A stretch of 7,110 bases of DNA from Nevskiaceae bacterium (GCA_031277355.1 JAITMN010000260.1:1-7110); one strand, 5' to 3'. Shown: positions 1 through 7,022, numbered from the stretch's first letter. The notes: generated by a model not told the origin, from the sequence alone. Numbers and translations are program-made.

Positions 1-845
1 TCGATGATGTGCGTGGGCCGACGGCTCAGCGGTTGCTTCAACCACTGCGCGCGGTTCGTGGTGCCGGTGCAGACGCCAAATCCGGTGGCGCCGCCGCGCC
101 GCGCCATGATCATCTCGACCAGCGGATCATCGCCGACCACGCCCACTTCATTCATCGCCACGCCCAGATGCCGGGCCACATGACGCAGCGCGTGCAACGA
201 AGGTTTGCCGGTGATCATCGCCGGGGCTTTGGTCATGCGCCGCACTGCGGCGGTGATGGCGTAGGAATAGCCAATCATGCGGCCGGTTTTCGAGGCAAAG
301 AACGGCACGTCGGAGGCCACATACAGTTTTGCGCCGCCCCAGATGGCATTGCAGGCCGCTTCGATGTCCTTCATGCCACACTCGGGATGCCAGCCGATGT
401 ACACCGCATCCACGCGCTCGCACTCGGGTTCGCCGGTGAAGGTGATGTCGATGCCGGCCTCTTTCAGCGCATGACCCACGCCGGGCGAACCCAGTATCAA
501 CGCGCGCTTCACACCACGGCGCGACAACACGCCGGCGGTGACGCTCGATGGCGTCAACAGACGTTCATCCGGCACGGGCAAACCCACTGCGCGCAGACGC
601 GGCGCTTGCACCGAGGCCGGATACGCGCTGCCATTGGTCAGCACCACCCAGGGAATACCGCGCTCATCCAGACGTTGCAGCACTTCGATGGCGCCGGGCA
701 GCACGTCGTATGATTTGCCGGTGCGATCACCCAGCACCAACGTGCCATCCAGATCGAACATGAAGCCCTTGATGGCTTGGCGCGTTGACTTGCGTTGTAC
801 CGGCTTGCGCCGAACGAGGGTTTTTTTCTTGCGCGCTGCGCTCAT
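1..845 (-). CDS. HAD-superfamily phosphatase, NagD-like (HAD-IIA), 3' end cut by window edge
   Basis: The frame is open from ATG at 845 to the window edge and gives 281 residues plus a partial codon. HAD motifs are all visible: FDLDGTLV at residues 30-37 (nucleophile Asp31, acid/base Asp33), LTNGS at 69-73, the lysine motif TGKPS at 212-216, and GDDPLVEM at 238-245. Their spacing and the long cap between motifs II and III fit the NagD/4-nitrophenylphosphatase branch, which hydrolyses small phosphate esters in the cytosol. The end near PTHII is where this family usually has PTHVI followed by about 10-15 residues, so little is missing. The first 25 residues are an unusual Lys/Arg-rich extension. 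The start is supported by GGGAG at 857-853 and a 4-base ATGA overlap with the carboxyltransferase gene. Its place as last gene suggests it removes phosphate from an operon intermediate or a dead-end ester; that role is inferred. Confidence 0.87.
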   Translation of the reverse strand, partial: MSAARKKKTLVRRKPVQRKSTRQAIKGFMFDLDGTLVLGDRTGKSYDVLPGAIEVLQRLDERGIPWVVLTNGSAYPASVQAPRLRAVGLPVPDERLLTPSSVTAGVLSRRGVKRALILGSPGVGHALKEAGIDITFTGEPECERVDAVYIGWHPECGMKDIEAACNAIWGGAKLYVASDVPFFASKTGRMIGYSYAITAAVRRMTKAPAMITGKPSLHALRHVARHLGVAMNEVGVVGDDPLVEMIMARRGGATGFGVCTGTTNRAQWLKQPLSRRPTHII

Positions 846-2311
846 CGATCATCTCCCGCCAAAGAAAGTTTGAAACCCGGCTTTTCGATGGTCAGCGCGG
901 TCAGATCGCGCCTGGCCGACAACTCACGCAACAGCTTCATCACCGGGCGCAATTGCGCATCGTAGTGACGCGGCGCAGGTCCAGCCGCCTGCATCGCATC
1001 GACCAGATTCGCGGGCATCGTGGCGCGCAACAGCAGTTCTTCGTCCGACAACCGCGCGCCCAGCTTGCGGCGCAACTCCGCCACGGTTGGCGGCGGCGGT
1101 TCGGCCAGAATCTCCTTCGTGCGCGGCAGCGACTGGATGCGATCCATCACCTGCGCGTCGATCGGGATATTGGGCCGACCGAAGCGGCCCAGCGCATAGC
1201 GGATCACTTCGTCGGGAATCACGGCGTAGCGTTCGCGGCCGGTGACGTTCATCACCGCCATCGTCACGATCATCTGTGCAAACGGCGTCATCACGATCGG
1301 CCAGCCCAATTCCTCGCGCACACTGGCCAACTCGGCGATGACGGTGGCTTCCAGATGCGACAGCCGCGCTTCTTTCAGATGGCGGCGCATCGTGCCGACC
1401 ACCCCGCCCGGCAGTTGATGACGCAGATACGCCGCATCAAAAGCCTGCGGCTTGCCAACGGGAAAACCTTCGGCTTCGGCAATCTGCGTGAAGAAGCGGC
1501 CCACTTCGGCCAGTGCGTCATCATCCAGGTCAACGCGATGACCCAACGCGCGCAGGTTCGCCACCACGCGCTGCGAAGTGGGGTTCGACGTGCCATCCGA
1601 CGCCGCACCGGAGGCGCACTGCAACGCGCTGACGCCAAGGCCGGGCGCGTCCATGTATCCCAACTCCGCCAGCCCAATCGTGCAATGCGAGTGCAGTTCC
1701 AGCGCCTTGTCGCCGATCACTGCGCGGATGGCGGGAATCAACTTCTGCGCACGCTGCGGCATCAGCAATCCGCCGGGGTCTTTGATGTACAGCGCATCGA
1801 TGTCCGCGCAAGCCGCCAAGCGCCGCGCCGCACTCACATAATGTTCATCGTCGTGAATGGGGCTGAGCGAATACACCAGCGCGGCGATGACGAACTCGCC
1901 GCCGGCCTGCTTCACCATCCGCGCGCCTTGAATCTGCGCGTCCACATCGTTCATCGGATCAGCCAGACAAAAACGGCGGATGCCGTTTCGCGCCAGCGTG
2001 GAAAAAACCAGCGACATCAGATCAGGGCCGGCGGTGTCCCAGGCGATGAAACGAAAGCCGGTGGACATGAACTGCAACGGCGTGTTCGGCGTGGCCTCAG
2101 CCATCAACCGCAAACGCTCCCACGGGTCTTCGCGCGTGTAGCGCACCGCAACGCCCATGTGCGTGGAGGTGGTGAAGTCGATGGCCTTGAAGCCCACGCG
2201 ATCCATCACCGGCGCAATGGTCAGCGACATCGCGGTGTTGATGCCGGTGGCGCCCCACAGACTTTGATTGCCGTCGCGCAGACTGGTTTCCACCAGTTGG
2301 ATGTTCTTCAC
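842..2311 (-). CDS. Biotin-dependent carboxyltransferase, pyruvate carboxylase/oxaloacetate decarboxylase alpha (HMGL-like) family, atypical active site
   Basis: This 489-residue protein has the TIM-barrel carboxyltransferase of the oxaloacetate decarboxylase alpha/pyruvate carboxylase subunit B family, which moves CO2 between carboxybiotin and an acceptor. Visible motifs are RDGNQS (12-17, metal ligand Asp13), EDPWERLR (61-68), YIKDPGG (175-181, the Lys177 expected to be carbamylated), LHSHCT (206-211, metal ligands His207 and His209) and LPGG (300-303). The usual C-terminal biotinyl domain is absent; biotin is supplied by the separate carrier encoded upstream. Several substrate-side motifs are replaced: the RGxN arginine position is Thr84, the WGGATF loop is changed, and the Thr/Ser of the PGG motif is Gly306. 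The acceptor is therefore probably not pyruvate. I chose GTG at 2311 because homology begins there, GGGAG lies 6 bases upstream (2322-2318) and GTGA overlaps the biotin carboxylase stop; a longer frame from 2578 only reads across that gene. Confidence 0.87.
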   Translation of the reverse strand: MKNIQLVETSLRDGNQSLWGATGINTAMSLTIAPVMDRVGFKAIDFTTSTHMGVAVRYTREDPWERLRLMAEATPNTPLQFMSTGFRFIAWDTAGPDLMSLVFSTLARNGIRRFCLADPMNDVDAQIQGARMVKQAGGEFVIAALVYSLSPIHDDEHYVSAARRLAACADIDALYIKDPGGLLMPQRAQKLIPAIRAVIGDKALELHSHCTIGLAELGYMDAPGLGVSALQCASGAASDGTSNPTSQRVVANLRALGHRVDLDDDALAEVGRFFTQIAEAEGFPVGKPQAFDAAYLRHQLPGGVVGTMRRHLKEARLSHLEATVIAELASVREELGWPIVMTPFAQMIVTMAVMNVTGRERYAVIPDEVIRYALGRFGRPNIPIDAQVMDRIQSLPRTKEILAEPPPPTVAELRRKLGARLSDEELLLRATMPANLVDAMQAAGPAPRHYDAQLRPVMKLLRELSARRDLTALTIEKPGFKLSLAGDDR

Positions 2312-3654
2312 GCTTTGCTCCCGTAGCGCGCCAGAAAGCCGGTATCGACGCCACCGGCGCAGAACTCCGCATCGGCCAGCACGCGCGCCAGATACGCCAC
2401 ATTGGTTCGCACGCCGTCGATTCGCGTGGCCGCCAACGCCGCGCGCAAACGCGACAGCGCATCGGCACGATCCGCGCCATGCGCGATCACCTTGCCGAGC
2501 AGCGAATCGTAGTACGGCGGCACGAACGCGCCGGCCTCGATGTGCGTATCGATGCGAATCCCCTCGCCGGTGGGCCATTGCGCCGCCGTGATGCGCCCTG
2601 GACTGGGCATGAAATCATTGTCGGGGTCTTCGGCGTTGATACGGCACTCGATGGCCCAGCCCTTGCGCTGCACATCGCGCTGACGCAGCGGCAAGGCTTC
2701 GCCCGATGCAATCGCCAGTTGCAAGGCCACCAGATCAAGTCCCGTTACCTGCTCGGTTACCGGATGCTCAACCTGTATGCGCGCATTCATCTCCAGGAAG
2801 TAAAAATCATTGGTATCCACGTCGAGCAGAAATTCCACGGTGCCCGCGCCGCGATAGTCGAGCCTTTGCGAGAAACGCACGGCGGCCTCACACAACGCGG
2901 CGCGTGTGTCGTCGCTCAGACCCGGCGCCGGGGACTCCTCGATCAGCTTTTGATAACGGCGTTGCACCGAGCAATCGCGTTCGCCCAAATGCAGCACCTG
3001 GCCGCGCCCGTCGCCGAGCACCTGCACTTCCACATGCCGGCCGCGCGCAACGTAGCGCTCAAGATAAACGCGCGCATCGCCGAAGGCCGCGCCAGCTTCG
3101 CTTGCAGCCATGTCGAGCGCAATCGGCAGGTCATTCAGATGATCCACGCGCTTCATGCCGCGACCGCCGCCGCCGCCCACTGCCTTGATCAAGAGCGGTG
3201 CGTCGATGCGTTCGGCCAGCGCACGGGCTTCATCGAGCGAGTGCACCGCACCGCCCGGCACAACGGGCACGTTCGCGGCTTCGGCCGCCGCGCGTGCGCG
3301 CAATTTATCGCCCACGGCTTCGATCTGTGCAGCGGTGGGACCGATGAACGTGACGCCGGCTTCTTCGCAGCGCCGCGCAAACGGCGCACGCTCGGAGAGA
3401 AAACCATAGCCCGGATGAATCGCATCGCAGCCGGCGCTCAGCGCGGCTTGCACGAGCGTGTCGATACGCAAATAGGACTCGGCCGACTGCGCCGGACCAA
3501 TGCACAGCGCACGATCAGCCATCCGCGCCGGCAGGCTGCCGCGATCAGCCGCCGACACCGCCTGCACCGTGCCGATGCCCAAACGCTGACAGGTGCGAAT
3601 CACGCGCGCGGCGATCTCGCCACGATTTGCGATCAGCACACGATGGATCGCCAA
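2308..3654 (-). CDS. accC: Biotin carboxylase subunit (AccC type)
   Basis: This enzyme carboxylates the biotin of the carrier protein using ATP and bicarbonate. It is 448 residues, almost exactly the size of E. coli AccC. The N-terminal IANRGEIA motif (8-15), GYGFLSE (82-88), GDK (115-117), the glycine-rich ATP loop at 160-166 (GGGGGRG), the substrate/ATP segment around 223-245 and the catalytic stretch LEMNARIQVEHP (287-298) are intact. Glu288, Asn290, Arg292 and Arg338 fall at the same numbers as the E. coli catalytic residues. I chose TTG at 3654, giving a start MAIHRVLIANRG typical of the family, 4 bases after the carrier stop and 8 bases after a GAGGA Shine-Dalgarno. The ATG at 3711 would add 19 non-homologous residues inside the upstream gene. 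The symbol reflects family; lying between an AccB-type carrier and a pyruvate-carboxylase-type transferase, it probably serves this operon's carboxylase and not fatty acid synthesis. Confidence 0.95.
   Translation of the reverse strand: MAIHRVLIANRGEIAARVIRTCQRLGIGTVQAVSAADRGSLPARMADRALCIGPAQSAESYLRIDTLVQAALSAGCDAIHPGYGFLSERAPFARRCEEAGVTFIGPTAAQIEAVGDKLRARAAAEAANVPVVPGGAVHSLDEARALAERIDAPLLIKAVGGGGGRGMKRVDHLNDLPIALDMAASEAGAAFGDARVYLERYVARGRHVEVQVLGDGRGQVLHLGERDCSVQRRYQKLIEESPAPGLSDDTRAALCEAAVRFSQRLDYRGAGTVEFLLDVDTNDFYFLEMNARIQVEHPVTEQVTGLDLVALQLAIASGEALPLRQRDVQRKGWAIECRINAEDPDNDFMPSPGRITAAQWPTGEGIRIDTHIEAGAFVPPYYDSLLGKVIAHGADRADALSRLRAALAATRIDGVRTNVAYLARVLADAEFCAGGVDTGFLARYGSKA
2318..2322 (-). 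promoter_or_regulatory. Shine-Dalgarno that fixes the GTG start of the carboxyltransferase
   Basis: On the minus strand this reads GGGAG, six bases before GTG at 2311, within the last codons of the biotin carboxylase. It supports the short start against the longer open frame that begins at 2578. Confidence 0.7.
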
Positions 3655-3658
3655 TGCT

Positions 3659-4156
3659 TCAGTCCTCGCGAACGAATAGCAGCGTCTCGCCGAATTCGAC
3701 AAGCTCGCCATTGCGCGCCGGTATCGCCACCACCTGCCCGGACATTCCCGCGCGCACCGTGTTCATCAGCTTCATCACTTCGATGATGCCGATGACGGTA
3801 TCGGGCGCAACGCGCGCGCCCACTTCGACGAAGGGCGGTTCGCCCGGCTTCGGCGCGCGATAGAACACGCCCAGCAGCGGCGCAGTAACGGCTTTGGAAC
3901 CGGGCGGGGCTTCGACCGGCGCAAATGTTGCCGCAGCGGGTGCAGCCGACGCAGGGGCAGCACTCGGCGGCGCGGCGCTTGCAGCCGATGCACGCGGCGC
4001 AGCGCTCAGGCTCGCCGCAGGCGCATCACCCGCCGCGCCCGCGCCACGCCTGCGCAACTGCACGCGCATCCCGTCCATTTCCAGATCGAGCGAATCGAAG
4101 CTGGATTGCTCCAGCAATTCCAGAATCTGTGCCACGTCCTTCGCGGTCAGGCTCAC
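3659..4156 (-). CDS. accB: Biotin carboxyl carrier protein (AccB type)
   Basis: This 165-residue protein carries biotin between the carboxylase and transferase active sites. Residues 1-37 form the short helical/strand N-terminal module usual in AccB. Residues 38-87 are an Ala/Pro/Ser-rich flexible linker. The biotinyl domain occupies about 88-163, with the biotinylation motif EVMKLMN at 126-132 and Lys129 as attachment site. The segment FYRAPKPGEPPF (98-109) matches the thumb loop that marks acetyl-CoA carboxylase carriers and is usually missing in pyruvate carboxylase and decarboxylase biotinyl domains. The GTG start at 4156 overlaps the upstream stop as GTGA and has a strong GGAGG six bases before it (4167-4163). 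The gene is directly followed by the biotin carboxylase. Because the partner transferase is not an acyl-CoA (crotonase-fold) enzyme, this is probably a dedicated paralogue; whether a housekeeping accB exists elsewhere cannot be seen here. Confidence 0.94.
   Translation of the reverse strand: MSLTAKDVAQILELLEQSSFDSLDLEMDGMRVQLRRRGAGAAGDAPAASLSAAPRASAASAAPPSAAPASAAPAAATFAPVEAPPGSKAVTAPLLGVFYRAPKPGEPPFVEVGARVAPDTVIGIIEVMKLMNTVRAGMSGQVVAIPARNGELVEFGETLLFVRED
3663..3667 (-). promoter_or_regulatory. Shine-Dalgarno that fixes the TTG start of the biotin carboxylase
   Basis: On the minus strand this reads GAGGA, within the last codons of the carrier gene and eight bases before TTG at 3654. The site decides for the rare TTG start over the ATG at 3711, because the TTG also gives the conserved family N-terminus. 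Confidence 0.75.
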
Positions 4157-5202
4157 CGTTTGCCTCCAAAGATATTCATCACATGCAATAGCGGATCAGC
4201 CTGCACGGTGGTCACCGGAGCCGGTTCGCGCGAAGACCACACCGTCTCGGGACGGCTCTGCAAAATGCGGATGCGATGCTGCTGGTCGATGGCCCACTCG
4301 ATGTCTTGCGGCTTGCCATAGTGACGCTCGATGCGCCGCCCCACTTCGCGCAGCCCGGCCAGCTCTTCATCCGATACGCAAGGCTCATTGCGCTTGGCTT
4401 CAGGCGTTTGCACTTCGCGCGTGCCGCCTTCGGGCAGCGGCACATGCATCACATGCTTGTCGCGCAGTTCACGCACGCTGATTTCACCGGCGATCTTGCC
4501 GATGACGAAGCGATCCGGCGTGACCTCGCCGCTGACCACCGCCGAACCCAATCCCCATGCGCCTTCGATCACGATCACCGAGCGGTCGCCGCTGGTGGGG
4601 CTGCGCGTGAACATCACGCCCGCACTGCGCGCATCGACCATGCGCTGCACGACCACGGCCATCGACACACCGGCTTCGGGCAACGCCTTGGCGCGCCGAT
4701 AGGTGATCGAAGGCACGGAGTACAAACTGGCCCAGCACGAACGCAACTGATGCTCGATTTCCTCGATGCCCAGCACCCACAGATAAGTGTCCTGCAATCC
4801 GGCGAAGCTGGCGTCTTCGGCGTCTTCAGTGGTGGCGGAGGAACGCACCGCCAGCGGCGCGCGTGCACTGCCCTCGCACAGCGCCGTGTGTGCGGCGCGC
4901 AGTTCATCGCGCAGGTCTTGCGGCAATGCGCAGGCTTCCACACGCTCGCGCAACTGCGCCGATAATTTTTCCACCGCCGCCAGATCGCTGGCATCCACCT
5001 GTTCCACCGCAGCGCGCACCGGCGCAGTGCGTTCCAATTCCTCGATGAACCGATCAAAGCCCGCCGTGCGAACGACGAACCCTTCGGGCACGGGAATTCC
5101 CGCGCGCGTCAATTCTCCCAGCGATGCGCCCTTGCCGCCCACAGTGGGGCGGTCGGCAAGACCCACATCGGCAAACCAGCCGATCAACTGCGTCGAAGCC
5201 AT
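4153..5202 (-). CDS. ATP-grasp subunit, PEP synthase/PPDK N-terminal type, resembling phenylphosphate synthase beta subunit
   Basis: This 349-residue protein corresponds to the nucleotide-binding half of PEP synthase. It shows VGGKGASLGEL (21-31), VRSSATTED (119-127), ASFAGLQDT (131-139), GVMFTR (195-200), EGAWGLG (213-219), DIEWAID (300-306) and the closing QSRPET (315-320). It ends soon after this and has neither a phosphohistidine domain nor a PEP-binding barrel. Both length and content match the beta subunit of phenylphosphate synthase, which hydrolyses ATP and transfers the beta-phosphoryl group to a histidine on the alpha subunit, releasing AMP and phosphate. Here the histidine-bearing subunit is encoded immediately upstream. 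ATG at 5202 directly abuts the upstream TGA with no intervening base, and no clear Shine-Dalgarno is visible (the preceding bases are CCTCTCCTGA), so its translation probably depends on ribosomes finishing the first gene. Alternative: another two-component PEP-synthase-like kinase with a non-phenolic substrate. Confidence 0.88.
   Translation of the reverse strand: MASTQLIGWFADVGLADRPTVGGKGASLGELTRAGIPVPEGFVVRTAGFDRFIEELERTAPVRAAVEQVDASDLAAVEKLSAQLRERVEACALPQDLRDELRAAHTALCEGSARAPLAVRSSATTEDAEDASFAGLQDTYLWVLGIEEIEHQLRSCWASLYSVPSITYRRAKALPEAGVSMAVVVQRMVDARSAGVMFTRSPTSGDRSVIVIEGAWGLGSAVVSGEVTPDRFVIGKIAGEISVRELRDKHVMHVPLPEGGTREVQTPEAKRNEPCVSDEELAGLREVGRRIERHYGKPQDIEWAIDQQHRIRILQSRPETVWSSREPAPVTTVQADPLLHVMNIFGGKR
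4163..4167 (-). promoter_or_regulatory. Strong Shine-Dalgarno of the biotin carrier gene
   Basis: On the minus strand this reads GGAGG, six bases before GTG at 4156, inside the Gly-Gly codons near the end of the ATP-grasp gene. It is the best ribosome site in the operon, consistent with higher output of the small carrier protein. Confidence 0.7.
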
Positions 5203-7014
5203 TCAGGAGAGGATCGTCACGATGCCGCGCCCGCCATCCACGCGAATACGCGCACCATCGGGGATGCGCCGCGTGGCGGTGCCGGTGCCCACTACCGCAG
5301 GCAAGCCGTACTCGCGCGCAACGATGGCCGCATGGCTCATCGAGCCGCCGATATCCGACACCGCCGCCGAAATCTTGCGGAAGATCGGCGACCACGTGGG
5401 ATTGGTGACCTGACAGACGAGAATGTCGCCATCGCGCAGCTTGGAGATTTCCTCCACCGACTTCACCACGCGCGCCGTGCCTTCGACCACACCGCGCGAG
5501 GCCGCAAAGCCTTTCAGCTCATTGCTGTTCTCGGCGCTCTCGGCTTGCAGCCACGCATCCAGACTCTCGCGCGTGATGCCCCAGAGCATCACGATGGCCG
5601 GATCGTCGATGATGTCGGGCACCGGACCCAATGCCGGCGGCGTGTCGTGCTTGGCCCACGCAGCAATCGCAGCGCGGCGCTCGGCGATGATGGGCGGCCA
5701 GTGCTGCGGCCCGCGCGGCGGTGAACCGGCCGACCAGCTTTGCATCAGGTCGATGATCGCGCTCTCCAACTCATAGTGCGTGAGATGGAACACATCGTCT
5801 TCCTTCGCGAAGAACTCATGCTCGGCCAGCAGGCGGCCAAATTCGCGGATGCGATTGAAGAACAGATTGGTGTACCAGTGCTCGCAGTAGAACTTGTGCC
5901 CTTCCACATAGGGGAACACGCGATGCGCCAGCGTGATCATCTGATCAAACGCGGCGCGATCTTCGTCGGTGGAAAGCAGTTCGCGGTAGTCGGCAATCAA
6001 CTGCGCGCGCTCGTCGAGCAATTGCTGCACGGGGCGGTCGAGGTCTTGCCCGGCCTTCACCTGACGGATGTAGTTGGGCAGCGCGGAGAACGGCAGCGAA
6101 AGATCATCGTTCCACGCGCGATGATAGTGATAGAAACCATCGCCCACGTTCACGTTGAACCAGGGATGGCGCGAAACTTCAAGCTCCGCCAGCCACTTTT
6201 CGCCGGGCGCGCCCATGTCTTTCAAGGAGTCGAGCATCTGCTGCGCCGTCACGCCATCCTGAAACGGCGCTTCCACGCCCAATTGCACCGCCACGCGCGC
6301 CAGACGCCGCAGTTCATCGTCGGGACGAAAAATTTCCGCCTCGATGCCCGCCACCATCCGTGCGATGGTCTGGTCGGCAATTTCCGGAAACGCCTTCTTG
6401 CAGAAGCCGAAGAAGGTCATGTACGCGCCATAGCCCAACAGCAGGAATTCGAAGTGGTGATGCCACATGCGAAAGTAGCCTTCCAGCGTTTTCTGGTAGC
6501 CATCGAGCAGCGCATGATTGGCGGCGATGCCACGGCCCGCGCGCACGGTTTCGATGGGCTCGTACTTGGGCAGGCTCAGCGGCGGCTGTTTCACCGCCTC
6601 TTCGATCAGCGCGCGCATTTTGTCTTTCCACTGCGCGTACAGCGTTTCCCAATTGCCGTAGTAATAGAACGCGCGCTGCATGAACTCGGCGGTGCGCTCC
6701 TCGATTTCCTTCGGATCGGTGACGCCAACGCCGCCGATGTACACGCGGCCATTGATGTAGCGCTCGTCGATGCCCTTGGTGGTAGGCAGGCACTGCACGC
6801 GCGTGTTCACCGCGCCCAGCGCGCAGTACGCGGCCTCGCCGGTCACCGAATCAAAGGCGTGCATCGGCTCGGGAAAGTGCATGGAGTTGTAGAACCAGAA
6901 ACGCTTGTCGTCGTCCGGCCCGAACTGCATGTAGTAGGGATAAGCCGCCTGCGCGCGTTCAGTGCCCGGCACCACACGCAGCGAACTTGGCAACGGAAAG
7001 CCTTTCTTGCTCAT
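5203..7014 (-). CDS. Phosphohistidine-domain phosphotransferase subunit, resembling phenylphosphate synthase alpha subunit
   Basis: This 603-residue protein ends in the swivelling phosphohistidine domain of PEP-utilising enzymes (about 500-600), with GGSMSHAAIVAREYG at 556-570 and His561 as predicted phosphoryl carrier, followed by LPAVVGTG. The first ~500 residues are rich in aromatic residues and His (for example RFWFYNSMHFPEP at 38-50 and WHHHFEF at 184-190) and should hold the acceptor substrate. The C-terminal PEP/pyruvate barrel of PEP synthase is absent. This arrangement, length and the N-terminal sequence resemble the ~70 kDa alpha subunit of phenylphosphate synthase from anaerobic phenol degraders; rifampin phosphotransferase uses a comparable acceptor-plus-His layout. 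The substrate here is unknown. I chose ATG at 7014, with GGGGGA eight bases upstream (7028-7023); a GTG at 7038 would add eight unsupported residues. It is the first gene of the operon, and the ATP-grasp partner follows directly. Confidence 0.88.
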   Translation of the reverse strand: MSKKGFPLPSSLRVVPGTERAQAAYPYYMQFGPDDDKRFWFYNSMHFPEPMHAFDSVTGEAAYCALGAVNTRVQCLPTTKGIDERYINGRVYIGGVGVTDPKEIEERTAEFMQRAFYYYGNWETLYAQWKDKMRALIEEAVKQPPLSLPKYEPIETVRAGRGIAANHALLDGYQKTLEGYFRMWHHHFEFLLLGYGAYMTFFGFCKKAFPEIADQTIARMVAGIEAEIFRPDDELRRLARVAVQLGVEAPFQDGVTAQQMLDSLKDMGAPGEKWLAELEVSRHPWFNVNVGDGFYHYHRAWNDDLSLPFSALPNYIRQVKAGQDLDRPVQQLLDERAQLIADYRELLSTDEDRAAFDQMITLAHRVFPYVEGHKFYCEHWYTNLFFNRIREFGRLLAEHEFFAKEDDVFHLTHYELESAIIDLMQSWSAGSPPRGPQHWPPIIAERRAAIAAWAKHDTPPALGPVPDIIDDPAIVMLWGITRESLDAWLQAESAENSNELKGFAASRGVVEGTARVVKSVEEISKLRDGDILVCQVTNPTWSPIFRKISAAVSDIGGSMSHAAIVAREYGLPAVVGTGTATRRIPDGARIRVDGGRGIVTILS

Positions 7015-7022
7015 TGTATTGA

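Noticed and set aside
9..713. 234-codon open frame on the plus strand
   Set aside because: It is antisense to the HAD phosphatase gene, whose four HAD motifs are in order on the minus strand.
785..2326. 513-codon open frame on the plus strand
   Set aside because: It is antisense to the carboxyltransferase, has a His/Arg/Gln-rich composition with no recognisable motif, and results from GC-biased codons on the other strand.
2312..2578. N-terminal extension of the carboxyltransferase from ATG at 2578
   Set aside because: The added 89 residues are an out-of-frame reading of the biotin carboxylase C-terminus; family homology and a ribosome site point to GTG at 2311.
2479..3786. 435-codon open frame on the plus strand
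   Set aside because: It is a complete shadow of the biotin carboxylase, whose catalytic residues are all intact; the plus-strand product shows no domain.
842..4156. Genes 3 to 5 as a standard acetyl-CoA carboxylase
   Set aside because: The transferase is an HMGL-type TIM barrel with LHSHCT and YIKDPGG motifs, not the crotonase-fold AccA/AccD.
4276..4965. 229-codon open frame on the plus strand
   Set aside because: It lies inside the ATP-grasp gene on the opposite strand and is His/Ala/Arg-rich without motifs.
4153..7014. Genes 1 and 2 as a split PEP synthase
   Set aside because: The C-terminal PEP/pyruvate-binding barrel is missing, and the large N-terminal region of the His-domain subunit has no counterpart in PEP synthase.
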